64,000 nt of DNA from Eupeodes corollae (GCF_945859685.1 NC_079148.1:50044421-50108420); one strand, 5' to 3'; positions 11,543-25,215 are shown, counted from the first letter of the stretch. The notes: generated by a model from the sequence alone, not told the origin. Translations and numbers: made by a program.

Positions 11543-11815
11543 TTAGTACCCGAGGCGTGATGGTAAGTGCTTTGGACTGTCATACCAGAGGTTTTGTGTC
11601 CAAATCCGGTCTGTGCCATCTAAAGTCTTTTTCTTTCAAGGGTATACTGCCTTTTGCGGGGGTTTGACAAATTCTCCAAGAGTAATAGTTGGTATGAAAA
11701 GTGCTTTCTTAAAACTAGCCGTTCGGATTCGGCTTAAAACTGTACGTTCCCTCCATCCCTAATATCAATACTCGCACACAGGAATGGTTGATAGTTCTAA
11801 GCTGATAAAAAATTG
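11543..11815 (+). mobile_element. tRNA-derived SINE, copy 1
   Basis: The head looks like a tRNA gene: AGTACCCGAGGCGTGATGG at 11545-11563 contains an A-box-like GGCGTGATGG, and a B-box-like GTTTTGTGTCCAAATCC lies at 11591-11607. The body has the family blocks GGGTATACTGCC, CTCCAAGAGTAATAG, GCCGTTCGGATTCGGC and ACTCGCACACAGGAATGGTT. The same blocks appear at 29261-29450, with tail pieces at 14883-15005 and 46201-46375 and a head fragment near 16665. Such elements are transcribed by RNA polymerase III from the internal boxes and mobilised by a partner LINE. I saw no clear target duplication. Confidence 0.8.
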
Positions 11816-14800
11816 ATTAGAATATGAAATTGTCTTACCTTATACGAATACTAAATACTTACCCCTTAACCACCTTAAATTATCACAATTGATAGACAGT
11901 GAACACTCTCATAATCCAAAGCTGACGTTACTGATTAATTTGCTTAGAACACTACATTATGATGGTAGTCTAGTAACTTACGTAATTGGAAAACTATCCG
12001 AAAGCTGTAAACATCGACAAGGTTTATCAAATTTGACTTCAGCATCATCAGCAAACCAATTTTTATTTTTTCGAAGATTTAATGATTCGTTTGAACCCGG
12101 TTATTTGAAAGTTTTTGAGAGACTTGAAACTAGTACGTATTTTTATTGCGTTTTTTAAGTGTTTCCAAAGTTTTAAATTCACCGGTACTCTTACTTACAC
12201 TACAGCCACGAATTTCCCCTCTTTCTAATTTTCCTGCGAAACCACTTTATTTGCGAACAATATTCTTTATCGTGCGTTTCAAAGGACTCGAATGCTTTTA
12301 GTTTTGACCTCATTCATTTCGAAAAGCCAAACACACCTACGCCTACCTATGATTTATGTATGTACATTATAAAAGCTCTTATATGCATCTAAATATATAG
12401 ACATAAGAGTAGATACGTTCCAATTACTTTTATTCATTGCACCGCGATTTCGCTGATTGCATCGGGCCTTCAGGGTAAGGATGCATCATAGTCTCCGTCG
12501 GCTGTTAGAATTCGTTAATTATCCTGTCAATAGGATTCGACGAAATTTGGTTGCCTTGACCACATGCGTGGTATTGGCATCCGTGATGCACATCTTTCCT
12601 CAATAGGATATCTACAAAATGCATCCTCCCCGTCCGTCCTCTATACGCGTTCACCGTCCAGTCCATCCTTATAGCACTCTTTCTAGGTATATAGGTATAG
12701 CATTTGTAGACCACATTAAGGGTTCACCAACGTAGACTGTTGCTGGAGCTGAGAACAGCTGACGCGTAATGGCAAGTGATTCGATAGGTCTTCAATGGGT
12801 GAATATATTCAGCTTTGGTGGTCGGTTGGTATAGTTACGGCGCCGCCATTCGGCGTGTAATGGAACTAACGCGTATTTTTCCTTTTCCCACACCTTTTAT
12901 ATGCCGTGTCGGAGGAGTCACCTACATATATAGACAGGAAGGTATACTCGTATAAAAAGTCCCTGGAGGAAGAGTTGCATCGTCACAGGATGCAGGAAAC
13001 CACGATGATATCGGTCGAGCCATGTGGTAAAATACCAAAAAGTTGCAACACCCTTCCTCTCTCTATCTCCGGCTCCCTATAGTCCCGTCTCTTCAAAGTT
13101 CCATTCGTCGTCATTTGCATTGAAAAATGGTTACTGCCGGAGTGCGGTAAGAGGGCTTTTATTTTGTCAGATCGGTGGGTGGCAGGTAGCAGGCGGTGTG
13201 GCGGTGCGGTACAGTGCAGTGTAAGCGAGATTCAGTAGGACTTGAAACGCGGCCAAGCCAACCTATCAGCGCGTAGACTTTTTAGTGGTAATGACGATGG
13301 CGATGCATCATCAACGTGTGTTCGCATTTGGCAAATGTGGAAGTGATAGGATTCGGTGCCTGTTTCCAACCTCAATTTCCCAAATGAATTTTAATTAAAT
13401 GCGTCGAGGATTTGTTGTGTATCTTTCTGTATATGGACATGAAGAGGACATGGACAGAGAATATAGAGATAGAGCCAGCGTTTTGGGATGCTGAATGTGA
13501 TGTGTGTGTAGAGCTGACTTCAACGGACGACGGCGACGTAGTGTACTAAGGTTCAGGTGATGCGAGTACAAGGGAATAGTATTATTCCTGTTTTCAATGT
13601 AGTAGTAAAAAACAATGGCAAATCTATACATTGCACATACAAGTAATATATGTATGTAGCTAGGTATGGTTTGCAGGAAAAAGAATCCAATTGCTTTGAA
13701 TTTTATCATGGAAGCATTCGATTTTCATCCGGGTCTCTAATGATGAGGTAACGTATGTATGTAGGTACAAATGCATGTATGTAAATGTACAAGTGCATCG
13801 CAACAAAACATCATTGGATACGTTTGAATCTGTACATTACGAGGGAAGCTATTGAAATGATATTGGTGGTGGGTGCAATTTTTTTAATTAAACGAAAGGT
13901 ATAAATAAAGCTGATTTCACGTAAGAAATAATTCCATTTTACGTTTTTAGTTTTATTTTTTTTTGAGTGTACTTGCATAAAGGTATATTATAACCCTTGT
14001 CCTTTGTGTTTCCGTGTGTATTTTAAAAGCAAAAAGATAAAGATGGAAGTAAGGTCTAATAAGTTTTTGGTCATTGACAATATACAAGGACTGCTTTTAA
14101 ATAGTTTGAACATTTCTCCACAAAATTAACTTCCATATCAACTTTAGAAGAAGTGTATGATAAGTTACAAAAACAGGGGTTTTCATAGTTTATTTTGGCA
14201 GTGACAGCTGTTATCAGTTAGAAATCTTGATAAAAGGTAAGCATCATATTTGAAGTAAGCAAAATGATTCCTTGCTCTCAACGACTTTTTAAAATATTAA
14301 AAAGTTATTTCGTAAGAGAATCCTTAGCAGCTTTGTCAAAGTGTTTTCAATAAAACATAAATGAGACAACCATTACTCCTGTTGTACGCAAGTTTGTGCC
14401 ACTGGTATTACGACTAGCCTACTTAGGTCCTCGGAGCTATTACGTCCTTCAGGTTACCTTTCTACGATTTCTGAATATATAACCTCAGCTCTACAACTTT
14501 CCACCAGTTGTTATGATTCCGTTTCGACTATTATTCACCAAGTTGTTAAAGGCCAGCCCACTTATCCCTCTGCTATGTAAGATTGTTCTACTGCATTACC
14601 AGTTGTCCCGCAATAAACCCTTCACCTTTTTGAAGCCATTGCCACTTTCGTCTATATGTAATAGAGTTTATGTGTTCCTGACCCGTTATCGCATTAAATT
14701 CAGCATTGTAGATGTAGGTTGGGCCAGAATGTCTTCATAACATTTCTAAGACATCTATTAACGAACCTTAACAGCTTTCTTGTCACAGTGTCTGCGAGTT

Positions 14801-14882
14801 GAAAGTGCTGATTTCATAAAGAAGCATGAATTGAACTCTCTTAGATTCATTCTTAAACTTGAGGTGCTAAATAAATAAAAAA
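11816..14882. other. Unique noncoding DNA, no gene identified
   Basis: Mostly AT-rich with more GC-balanced blocks at 12490-13380, where short C+T-rich and (GGTG)n-like stretches occur. The TATGTA/TGTACA microsatellites at 13640-13790 are the style common in fly noncoding DNA. Open frames here, such as 13024-13224 and 14513-14740, show no domain, no supportive codon pattern and no splice context that I can defend. Confidence 0.6.
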
Positions 14883-15005
14883 CCTGCCAACAGTCCATTG
14901 AGAACTAGGGCCTAGTGTCCTACAACTCTAAACCATATCTGTGTGCGAGGAATGTTGTCAGTAATGGATGGGACCTAGAGTTTTAAGTTGATTCGGAACG
15001 GTTAA
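14883..15005 (-). mobile_element. tRNA-derived SINE, 3'-end fragment
   Basis: Read on the minus strand, this carries the SINE tail: CTAGGTCCCATCCATTACTG, ACAACATTCCTCGCACACAG, GAGTTGTAGGACACTAGGCC and CTAGTTCTCAATGGACTG. The first two blocks match the end of the copy at 11543. The last blocks extend the family consensus, and a diverged form (TTGCAAGTCACTAAGG) is seen near 46340. The tRNA-like head is missing. It lies immediately beside R174 copy B. Confidence 0.65.
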
Positions 15006-15011
15006 TTTGAA

Positions 15012-16189
15012 AAAAAGGACTGGGATGCGACCCACACTGATAACTTCCCATCCCGTCTGTCGATTTGTCTTGCTTAGAAGTTTGTCTATATGTACTCGTA
15101 TCAATTTTTACCAAATTTGGGTACTATTTTTTTGTAGACTTTATTTTTTAAGAAAAACGGACTATTAGATTTTTATATAAAAATTACTGAATATCGAAAA
15201 CAATATTTTCTGTGAAATAAAATATGTTTGAAGACAATATTCGAAAGTAAATTCTTACCAAGTTTAGTATTGTTTTTTTTTAGAGTTTTATTTTTTGTAA
15301 AAAAACTGCCAAATCGATTTTTTTCAAAATTTGGTCAAACGTTGAAACAATATTTCTTATAAGTAAAACTTAGTTAAAAGCCAATATCTCTAAGTTTTGA
15401 AAAGCTTTTTGAGTCGAAAATCAATTTTTACCAACATTTACTAATTTTTTTTAGGTTTTTATTTTTTGTAAAAAAAACTGTCAATTCGATTGTTCTCAAC
15501 TTTTTTCAGAATGTTGAAAACAATATTTCTTATAAGATGAAATAAGTTTGAAGCCTAAATTTCAGGTTTTTGAAAATATATTTGAATCGATATTCAATTT
15601 TTACCAACTTTGAGTAATGTTTTTTTTAGATTTTTATTTTTTATAAAAAACACTGTCAATTCGATTTTTTTCAAAACTTTATCAGATGTCAAAAACATTA
15701 TTCTTCGTTGCACAAAATTGTTTTGGAAATGAAATCATATTTTAGTAGTAAAATTTTGGAGGTGACAAATGTTTTTTTCAGCTTTTTTAATTTACAAAAA
15801 AAAACCGTTAAATGGAATTTTTCAAAAAAATATACTTCTTTGGAATCACGTTACAATATATTATATAAAATTCAAGTCTCTAGCGTTTTTTGTTCGTTAG
15901 ATCTTTAGGGTTAACCAAAATTTTAACCTTTTTTAAAAAATGCTATGATTAAAAAACCACTCACGCAATTTTCTTGAGAGACCTTTCTGCATCTTTCTGC
16001 CCTATTATCTGTATAACAAAATTTATTTGAAATTTATATCTCTTCTGGTGCTTGAGCTATAGACGTACACACGCGCGCACAGACATCTTTCTAAAAATCT
16101 TTTATTTCGACTCTAGGGACCTTGAAACGTCGAGAAATGTCAAATTTTTCAATTTGACAAATCGGACAATACCTTCCTATAGGAAGTTT
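15012..16189 (-). repeat. R174 repeat family, full copy B (four internal units, inverted)
   Basis: Same family as 8884-10096, read on the minus strand. The left edge is the 3' terminus (GGGATGCGACCCACACTGAT, then AACTTCCCATCCCGTCTGTC). Four ~174-bp AT-rich units follow, with the landmark CTGTCAATTCGATT or its variants, then the conserved block with CTTTCTGC and CTTTCTAAAAATC. The right edge is the 5' palindrome (ACCTTCCTATAGGAAGTTT). No open frame with meaning was found; the small frame at 16052-16291 is only a translation of the conserved 5' block. Confidence 0.9.
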
Positions 16190-16744
16190 GAAAACACTTT
16201 TCATGACAAGAATTATTCTTGGAGGATTCGTCAATTCCTCGCAAGAGGTACTACCAGGTGCCAACAAAAAGATGGCTCAGGCAGAGATTAAACCTAAGCT
16301 CAAGCTTCTTTTGACAGTTTGTCCACTAAGTTCCCGAACTTTGATATCAATTAATTAATAATCCGGATAAGATTCAAGCTCCTTAGACCAATATTGAACC
16401 ATGCAAATTTAATTGAATGAATTCTCTACTGAAAGGCCAGCCCAAGTTTAACCACTAAAACGAATTTGTGTTCCATAATTATGGTTTGATTTTTCTATAA
16501 TGTTATATAAAAAAAAATGTTTTATTTGGTACCATTTTCATTTTCCTAACATAAGACTTATACACCATAAACTTTAAGAAAACTAACCAAGACCAAAACA
16601 TTGAGACAACTACAAATTTCAACTTCCAATTCCAATTACTTTAGGACGACCTCAATCTCTTAGCTGCAGTGGCGTGATGCGTAGTGCATCGGCTCCGTAA
16701 GCTACTTTGCGAATTTTCGAATATCAGTGACGGTAGATAATTTA
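16190..16744. other. Noncoding DNA with a SINE head fragment near 16660-16705
   Basis: The only recognisable item is GCAGTGGCGTGATGCGTAGT (about 16666-16685), which matches the A-box region of the SINE at 29261. The rest shows no gene. Confidence 0.45.
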
Positions 16745-18350
16745 TCAAAACCAAAAACTAAGTACCACAAATAAAGCAATCTGATGACGGGTTGGAACTT
16801 GTGAAGGTTCTGTCTCGGACGGGGACGTTTTGACTGCGAAGGAGTTTCCGGTATACAGTAATACGGTATATATACCAGTTAAAGTTATGACTCCGCCTGT
16901 ATTTGAGCGAGTAAGTGATTCTAGGACCAATCTTTTTTTCGCACTCGTGCTGTGGCAAGAGTCCTTATAGAACATAAATTGGATGGTATCCCCGAGATTG
17001 TTCTGAAAAGGTGTTTTCAACGCTAGCAAAACCACTGCGTAAGCTTTTCATCCGTCATACTTCTCAGGTTTCGTTCCGAGAGGAAATAAAACTGCATTTG
17101 TCCAGCCCATCCCCAAAAAAGTGAATCTTTATCACTTTCTAATTACCGACCAATTGCACTTACGACCTCGATCTCATAGTTTATCTCACAGACCAGTGGA
17201 GCTTAAGATTTGCTTTGGAGAAAGTATGATTATTGCACTTGATATTTCAAAGTATTTTATAGGGTTTGGCATAAGGCCGTCTTATCAAAAATTCGTGCTT
17301 TCGGTTGTATTGAATGCCTCATTCATTAGATTGGTAATTACCTTTCGAATCGTTCAATACAAGTTGTATTGGATGGATTGAAGTCTGAAAACCACAAAAT
17401 AAATTCTGGTGTGCCCAGGGCTCTGTTCTATCTCCAACTCTTTTTCTCAATTTTATTAATGATTTCCTGTTTGCAACTTCTAATTCGATACATTGTTTCG
17501 CTGACGATACTACTCTAAGCTTCTTATATTCGTTTTCAGACTCACAGCCCTCTTTTTCGGATGTGGAACTGAAAAACCACTAAAAAACCACGTGGAATTT
17601 AGTGCTTCGAAAACCCAATACTGTCTCGTATCGTTAAAGCAAAATATACCTTCCTTGCCATTATCCATGGATGCCACTTCCATCAATGAAACTGAACATT
17701 TCGATATTCTCGGTATGTGTGTCAGCAAACACCTCACGCACGCGGTGTCGCCAAAAATGCCTCAAGATGTTGGTTTCCTAAGGTGATGCAAGAAATGTTT
17801 TACACCTTCTGATCTGGCTGTTATTTAAAAGACTTATATACGTCCAAAACTTGAGTATAACTCCCATCTCTGGGCTGGTGCTCCTGCAACTTACTTAAGC
17901 CTCTTGGATAGTATTGAACGAAGAGCATTTAAATTGATAGGTGATAATATCATCATATGCTTTTTTACTTCGCTTGAACATTGTCGTTAGGTTTCTTGTT
18001 TCATCCTTTCTTTCAGTTATTAAAACGGTTTATGCTCTAGTGAAATAACCATCTGCATTCCTCCCCTTAAACAGTTCAACTGTAATACACGCGCTTCTAG
18101 GAATCATTACCAGTATACCCTCGAGCCTAACTTCGGTCATACTGTCAATAACAGCGATTCGTTCTTTAGCCGTACTACGCGAATGTGGAATGCCTTACCA
18201 CACTCCGTCTCTCCTATTAGTCTTTGCAATATTCGGAAATTCAAAACCAATGCGCACCTACATCTCCTTTCAAACCCTCTCTCCTCTTCCTAGTGCTCAC
18301 ACTGTACCTTTGTATAATAAGGGTAGTAATATCCCCTTGATTGTGTGCTT
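16745..18350 (+). mobile_element. Jockey/CR1-like LINE, copy 1, degenerate
   Basis: Parallel in sequence to the better kept copy at 26113-27716. In shifting frames one reads DGIPEIVLKRC (about 16980-17015), LSNYRPIALT, motif A remnant IALDISK (17233-17253), VLSKIRAFG, LSNRSIQVVLDGLKSENHKI, a frameshifted motif B region and the catalytic FADD in IHCFADDTTLS (about 17490-17520). The C-terminal part is also present: YIRPKLEYNSHLWAGA, SREI.SCIPPLKQFN and the SRTTRMWNALPHS block near 18170-18210. The 3' untranslated end has TAATATCCCCTTGATTGTG followed by an A-rich tail (to about 18370). Many stops. It lacks the endonuclease and is 5'-truncated. Confidence 0.88.
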
Positions 18351-21300
18351 ATTATAAAAAAATAAAAAATATCTGGTATACCTGTGAATCTCGTCTCTCC
18401 ATCAAATAATAAAATGCACATTGACGTAGTTTAACTTATGCAATATTTCAATAAATTACAGCATTACAAACTACCACCTTACCCCAACCCAATTATTAAC
18501 TCTTATAGATAAGTATGCTTTTTAAAACCCGATTTATTCACAAAATGTTGTCAAGCAAACTCATGCATTAATCTATACCTATAACTATATTCATTGTCAA
18601 TTTCACTTTGTGGTCAGACAGTGGTTTATATTTCGCTCTTTTAGTCTCACACAAAAATTCAAGGCTTCAATTTAACACCGACTGCGATTGGATTTCAAAA
18701 CCAAAACGATATTTTTCAGTTTTCTTAATTATTTATTCAGCACCCTAGACTTTTAGGCTTATCACTTACAAAAAATACCACAAAGTTGACCAAAAACGAA
18801 AATGAACGGAAAAATAAAAGCAGACAATAACATCAACTTCATCCGTCAACCACATAAACCGCGGACACGTGTTGAGCACTTCATAATACGTAAATATACG
18901 AAAATAAAACAAAAAATCTGACAAAATTCCTTTCAACCACAATTTCGATTATATTGAAGGTAAATCGCTTTGATAACTTGAAACTTATATACGAGTATGT
19001 AAATGATAACAGTATCTCGCCTCAATCTAAAAAAAAAAGAAAATAAACAACCTCAACAAAAGAACCGCAAGCGGGTCTTCGGACGCGCCTCATAACATTG
19101 CGATTCCCAACTTTTATTGAAAAAGGACGAAAAAAATAAACAAAAACAAAATACTCTTGCAAATATTTTAAAAGGACTAAAAATCAACTAAATTAATTTC
19201 ATTTCAATAAACTTAATTAACAGGATCAAATGCTTGCTTGTCTTTGTCAAACAGGACAAAGGAGTTAACCTCCATCAATCCCGCACACCGAGGCGAGCGA
19301 GGTTGTTGATCTTTTGGAAATTAAAATTTCACAGAAATCATCCATATAGCCAGGACATCAGTCCATGGTGTTGCTGCCGATTTCGTTGTCCGCATCATGG
19401 AAGGCAAGAAACCATTTCGGAAAATGAATAACACAAAAAATTAAACAAAAAAAAAACCAACAAGTGAAAATGTCCTTTTCACTAATGAACTTCGGCGTTG
19501 ATTGCTAATTGATTTGTCAACATCCCCGCACGGACGAATGGGCCGGTGGCGGCGGAGGGACAGTTGGCAGGGCAAGGAAACTCAAGTTATGTTAACTCTC
19601 TACCAAAGAGGAATTCTATAGGTTTGCGAGCTACCTATGGGATGATCACCATCAAAATTGTGCAAACGATTGCGTTATGCTCTCCTACAGCTTCAATTGG
19701 CATCGGTATACAGTGGACCCTGAGTAAATTGGACATCTCCTCTCCATTGCGGCACTGGGATACTAATGAAGTCCAGCGATTCGTGTTGGCACACATAATC
19801 TCTGAATATTTGGTTCAATCAACGAGCAAGCAACACTTCCAATCCTCTGTACCGCTCGCCCAAGCCCTCGCCTCGGACTAAAATCCAGAAACGGAACCAT
19901 ATTGAGATTATTCAAATATACGAAAATATACAGATGGACGATAAAGAATGGTGACAGGACATAACACAAAAAAGTGGTTCCGATAATTACCGGTATTGGA
20001 ATTTCTTCTTCCAAGGGGTGGAGTGGTTGCTGGATGGTTGATATGGTGCGGGTGATGGCAAAATCAAATTTGATGGCAATGCAGACACAGAGCGACTCCT
20101 TTAATTGGCCTCTGCCTTGGTTCGGGGGTCTTGTCAAATACAATCATCGTTTTCATCGTCCAAGGTTTATGTGTATAGTTCTTTCTAGCAACTTTTCATT
20201 TTCTGTTCTCCTTCATTGTCTCAACCAACCGGCTTACGCCCCTTCCCCCATTCTCAACAACCGGTGCGATTGAGGCAGGAGAGACGTTTTGTTATGGTCT
20301 TGTCATTGGAATTGATTTGCCATGTTCGAACAATGGTTTTTAATCCTTTCGGAATTTTTGTGAAAAGATTTTCAGTGCAAAATTAATTGGGCATCAATCA
20401 AGCATTGAAATTGAAAGGAGTTGAAACAAATCGGGAGGTATTCGCAGGACACTCTGTCTGTGTGATTGCTTTTAGTCTTTGATGTTAGTTAAGGGCATTT
20501 AATACTTCATCAAGAGTGCTTGTGGTCGTTTTTGTCTCTGGCTTTGTCTTGAGACCATCAGGCAAAAGAATCTCAATGCAAGGAGTATAGTGCTTATAGA
20601 AATTTCAGCACAAACAAATCGAAATAAGAGATCATTTTTTTTTGTTTTTTGTACTTCATGCTTTAATTCTGTCATCAGGACGATGACTGTGATGTGTCTT
20701 TTAACTCAAAACATGCAGAGTTCAGATCTCCCGCTGAGAATTCTAAACACTTCCCATATCACAACTGAAAATAAGGATCTTTCCATATACAGACAGACAA
20801 AGTGTTTATGACATGCACACGCTAAAATTCCAGAAATTAAGACATGATGAGACCCGGTAGTAACTTGAGAATAAAGTTGGTCGTTTTTGGTGTGACCAAA
20901 TACTCGTAGACACGCTCTTTTTCTGCTTGCCCTTTTAGCACCTTGCAATTCTGTGGAACTTCTTCCAATTGAACAATAATTTTGTTTCCTTTCTGAACTG
21001 AAGTCTCTTATATCAGAGTCATAGGCCTATCTCTCTATATTATGGTAAAAAGGAGAACAATAGTTTTGTTAAACAAATATTCCAATGCTACCTAAAATTT
21101 GTGGTATAGTTTGCGACTGTGATTGTTAACAAAACGCGTCCGTCGTCCGAAAATAATGTGCCTAAGGCGAAGAGACTGAGAAGGTTCCTTGTGCACCTTC
21201 TTCGAAACAATACAAGTGCAATTAAGTCATAAATGAATTGTGATACCTTACCTATGAGTGTCCTTGATATTAATTGCCACCAGAGTTTTAGAGAATGAAT

Positions 21301-22584
21301 TGTTTGGGAAATTTTGTGTATAGCATTTTCAACTCCTACAAAATAATATATACATATAGGGATGCGGTATTTTTGCCCCCCGTTGCGATTGGAAAACTAA
21401 ATACTTAGAATGTCGCGTGGAAGACCATGTTCATATACACTGTAGTCCACATAGGAACAAATTTATGATTTAGGAAGTGATGAGCATGACATACACGATA
21501 CACGGTAGCAGCGTTCGCCGAATTTGAAAACAATGCTATTAAAATCAGCAGAACTAAATTCATTGTTAAAATAAAAGAAAACTAAAATCCCTAAAAGAGC
21601 GAAAATACCTTTCTATACCCGATGACTATAGCCTACCTTACCTATATCGATGGGAAAAAAGATGAACAATTAGCCATTTTTGTTTTAAGAACTATTTATC
21701 TACAATCATAGTTCAAAAATGTAAAGTGTAAAGTCTTAAAATTCTAAATATAAAATTTCTCATGCATGATGAGTTATAAGGCAAAATGTCAAAATTAAAT
21801 ACCTTGTTTGACAATAAAAAAAACACGTACCCCTACAATTTTGCTATTTCAGAGGAAATACAAACAGACAAAATTGTTTCAGTTGTTGGCTATACTAAAA
21901 ATATTAGTACATTTAAAAAACCAAGTGTTTGACTTTTTCTAGTATCGTCAAAATCGAAAAAAATTCAATTTCGTCTCGATATCGGTCTCGGTCTGGTATA
22001 ATTGAGTAACTTCGCAGTCTCACTTTTTTCTCGTGGGTTGTTTTATTGTTAGTCTTGTGTTATCTCGCCTCGGCTATGTCGATTTTTATGATTTGAACAA
22101 ATGTTTTACCCACATTACATTATAAACATTGTTGAACGATAAAGGAAAGGATCAAACTGGATGTTATTAGTATCGATAATATCCAAGTCGATTAAATTGT
22201 CATTTAATTGCGTTATGAGGAAGACTCAAGAATAACTTTAAGCCAAATGCTATAATGGCATTCAAAACTTGTCACGTTTGTATTAGTGTCATTTGGTTTC
22301 ATTTCACTATTTCAAAAAGCATTAACAGAACAAATTGTCGCAATTTTTGTTCTTATTACTAGAAGGAAAATGTAAAACCCGAAAAGACCGACGAAATTCC
22401 GGAAAAATACGGTACGAGACCGAGGCAAGCCTTGTCCGTTGGCAGCCCTAGAAAGGAAATTTTTGCATTTAAAGACTCTGCCAAGGGAAAAGAAAGTTGC
22501 TAGTTTCGAACTTTTTTTGTTTGATACTGGTTCACATCATTTGAGCTCTTAATCAGCGTTGGCAAACGCTATGTTAGTAAATTT
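18351..22584. other. Unique noncoding DNA, no gene identified
   Basis: AT-rich with a more balanced block at 19230-20280. Frames at 19546-19881 (plus) and 19763-20143 (minus) overlap each other, have no recognisable domain and lack splice support. A GT-rich or CT-rich bias accounts for other short frames. No RNA gene was recognised. Confidence 0.6.
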
Positions 22585-22760
22585 AACTCTAATACTCGTG
22601 CTTCTAGGAATACCCATCAGTTTACCTTTGAGTCTAACTTCAACTGTACGATGAAGTATAGAGATTCATTCCTTAGCCGTACTACGTGAATGTGGAATAC
22701 CTTACTATGCGCCTAGTTTCCAACCCTTGCTCCTTATCCCAACGCTCACATTGAATGTGG
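22585..22760 (+). mobile_element. Jockey/CR1-like LINE, C-terminal fragment (copy 2)
   Basis: Only the end of the polymerase frame is present: SNTRASRNTHQFTFESNFN (about 22590-22645), then MKYRDSFLSRTT and MWNT. This corresponds to the region at 27440-27570 of the well kept copy. It lies on the plus strand, like all other copies of this family in the window. Confidence 0.8.
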
Positions 22761-24729
22761 AAAACCCTTTGGGTCCAAACAAATGTTTGGAATTTACTGG
22801 ATAATATCGACACGGATCACCTCAGGTTCTCCACAATTTATTCAATTCAATTTTAATTTATTATTAATAAATTCGTAATTTTGTTTAAGGGTTTTCTGAT
22901 GAAGCTGATCAAAAGTTTCAAGAGACAACGTACAAACTTCTTTCGGAATTCAACGCTTTAAAGTCTAACTTTTACCAATGGAGTGTTAAGAACGTCCCTT
23001 ACTTTGGCAGACACTTTGTGGCTGAACCAATAAAATTAATATGAGCAAACCAAAAATTTGTTTTGGCTTTTGAGAAATTGAATTTTCAGCTTAAATAAGT
23101 CTGAATTCAGCGGATATTAAATAACACTGGTCGACAATGTTTTCTTACTAGCATTAAGATTGTACCTTTCCAATGGGTTTTGGTGGCCTTAATTCAAATC
23201 TGATTTCAAAATGAATGTATCACGTCAGGTTTTTGAGGTATCCCTTTTTGAAATTCCAAAAAACGCTTACATATATAAAGCTTTTTAAGGCTATCTAAAC
23301 TTTTTAACTACCTTTTTTTTCAATAAAATCCGCGATAGTTTTCAAAATCTATAATCCTATTCTTCAATATTCAATTGAAATTTATTTACTTAGTTTATTT
23401 TATATAATATTCGAAATAATTGTTATTGTTATTAATTTTCGCTTTTCTTTCTTTAGACAAAAACAATTTTCAACAGAAAAAGGCAAAACTGTTTGAAAAC
23501 AAGTTTTGTATTCTTGTAACGAATCTATTGTGTAAAAATTCTAATATTATTAAGATTTTGAAGTTTTTTTAACAAATATAAAAAATGTTGGAAACAGGGA
23601 TTTTTAAAAACTAAGCAAATAGTTAAAATTAGAATTTGTATTAGAAATTAGTACTAACAACAAAGGCCATAACGTGTTTTCCAAAACTATTAAAATATTA
23701 AATCGAAAATTCATAAAAATTTAAATAAATACTTATAACTAATGAGAATTTTCAGAAACTAAGTAAGATGCTTCAAATTTTATCTAAAAGAGAAAGATTT
23801 TTACTTTACAAAATCATCATACAACTTATTGTTAAGAGATATTTTGAGTTTTAACTAATGGTTAAAACCCCAGTTTAAGGTTTTTTTAAGTTTTTTTTAG
23901 TTGACAGACAAATTTTAAGTCAAGATTTGAATTAAAGACATCTTAATCCTTTAAATAAGTACTGTTTTGGAAAAAAATTTAATTTTGGTCAGCATAAGTT
24001 GTAAAGATTTCCGTATTTATAGCAACAACTGTTTTTGTTACTCATCTCGTTTTTATGCTATTCATTATTCGCTGAAATAAGACGATATCCCATAAAATAA
24101 GACGAATTCTAAGTCGGGGTTTTAGGGGTTCATCTAATTGAAGGAGATTACAAATTACTGCAAATATTTTTTTTTGGAGCTCATTTTTGAATTAACTTTG
24201 TAACCATAAAACTTTTCTATTTCACAAAGTTTCGGTTTGCAAAAAAAACTGTTTTTTTTTTAAACTACAAGTTTTGACAAAAAAAGTTCAAAATACTAAC
24301 TTTTTAAAATTCTCTCCACCGCGAAACGAAAGAAGCTTTTTGAAACCTTAAATAAGAATAACAAATTATTCATAGAAGTTATACAAATTTGCTTTTTGGC
24401 TTAGCTAATTAATTATTTAAAATTTTGCTCGCTAAATTTAGACTAATTTTTGCGTAAAATTCAATTTATCAAAAACCATACGAACTTTAAATTTTTGGCT
24501 TGCACCAGAATAAAGTAGTTATAATTAGTTACAGTTTCTCATATTTATTTGTTAAGTAGGTTACGAGGCAGTTATCCTAAGTTTTTGATAAAATTGCTAA
24601 AATATTAGGGACATTTTTATAAGAAGTTCAATTTCCTAAAAAAGGTTTGACCACTAATGTGATTCGATGCTATGTAAAATTCAACGACTTACACATATCT
24701 CCAAAAAATTCGTGCTCAGGGCGTTATGC
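22761..24729. other. AT-rich noncoding DNA
   Basis: A long A+T-rich stretch with no exon or repeat that I can name. Some phrases are loosely like the internal units of the R174 family, but no landmark motif is present, so no copy is called. Confidence 0.5.
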
Positions 24730-25215
24730 CTACATTGTTGGATCTTTGCGAAACAAAACTATGAAAAAATTGATAAAATTAACTTTAGCTTGAAAGCCCA
24801 ACCACAGACAAATGGTGAACCTCCATAAGTTTCTTCTTAACAATGCAATGAAATAAACTACATTTATTTTTTTTTTTGCATATAAAGGGTCCGCCAAATG
24901 ACTTTTTTTTTTGAAAATGCTATAAAAACATCGAGTGTAGCTTCGACTGTGTGGCACTCCTGTTAAAACCAAACGTTGCCAATATCCCCCCCCCCCTTTT
25001 GTGAACAAAAATTCATTCAAAATGGCCCGATAACGGTGGCCATTGACTATAACGGCCATTCCTTGCTCGTTTTCGAAGAAAAATGGCCCATTTATGCCTC
25101 TGAACCCAAAATCCGCACAAAACAAAGACTCGCTTTGAGTGTATCGGATTTTCAATGTACGCGTGAGGGTTTTTTGTGGCCCAAATGCAACATCTTCTCT
25201 AAGCGTTGTTCAAGC
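24730..25215 (-). mobile_element. mariner-like transposase fragment
   Basis: The minus-strand frame from 25155 reads ADFGFRGINGPFFFENEQGM and AVIVNGHRYRAILNEFLF, then TKGGGG from an 11-C run. It corresponds to the stretch between the first and second catalytic Asp of a mariner-type transposase (compare GPFFFE...VNG.RY). A shifted frame continues toward the second Asp region, then similarity is lost. The start and the DD triad are absent, so it is a dead fragment. It differs clearly from the mariner at 44290. Confidence 0.75.

Noticed and set aside
19546..20143. Overlapping frames of 111 and 126 codons on opposite strands
   Set aside because: Neither has a recognisable domain, they overlap antisense, and the plus frame starts at GTG.
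22895..22925. Second hammerhead (CTGATGA near 22897)
   Set aside because: No GAAA, cleavage triplet or closing stems around it.
24985..24997. C homopolymer runs here and at 26997 as biological signals
   Set aside because: Likely slippage or assembly artefacts within dead transposon frames.
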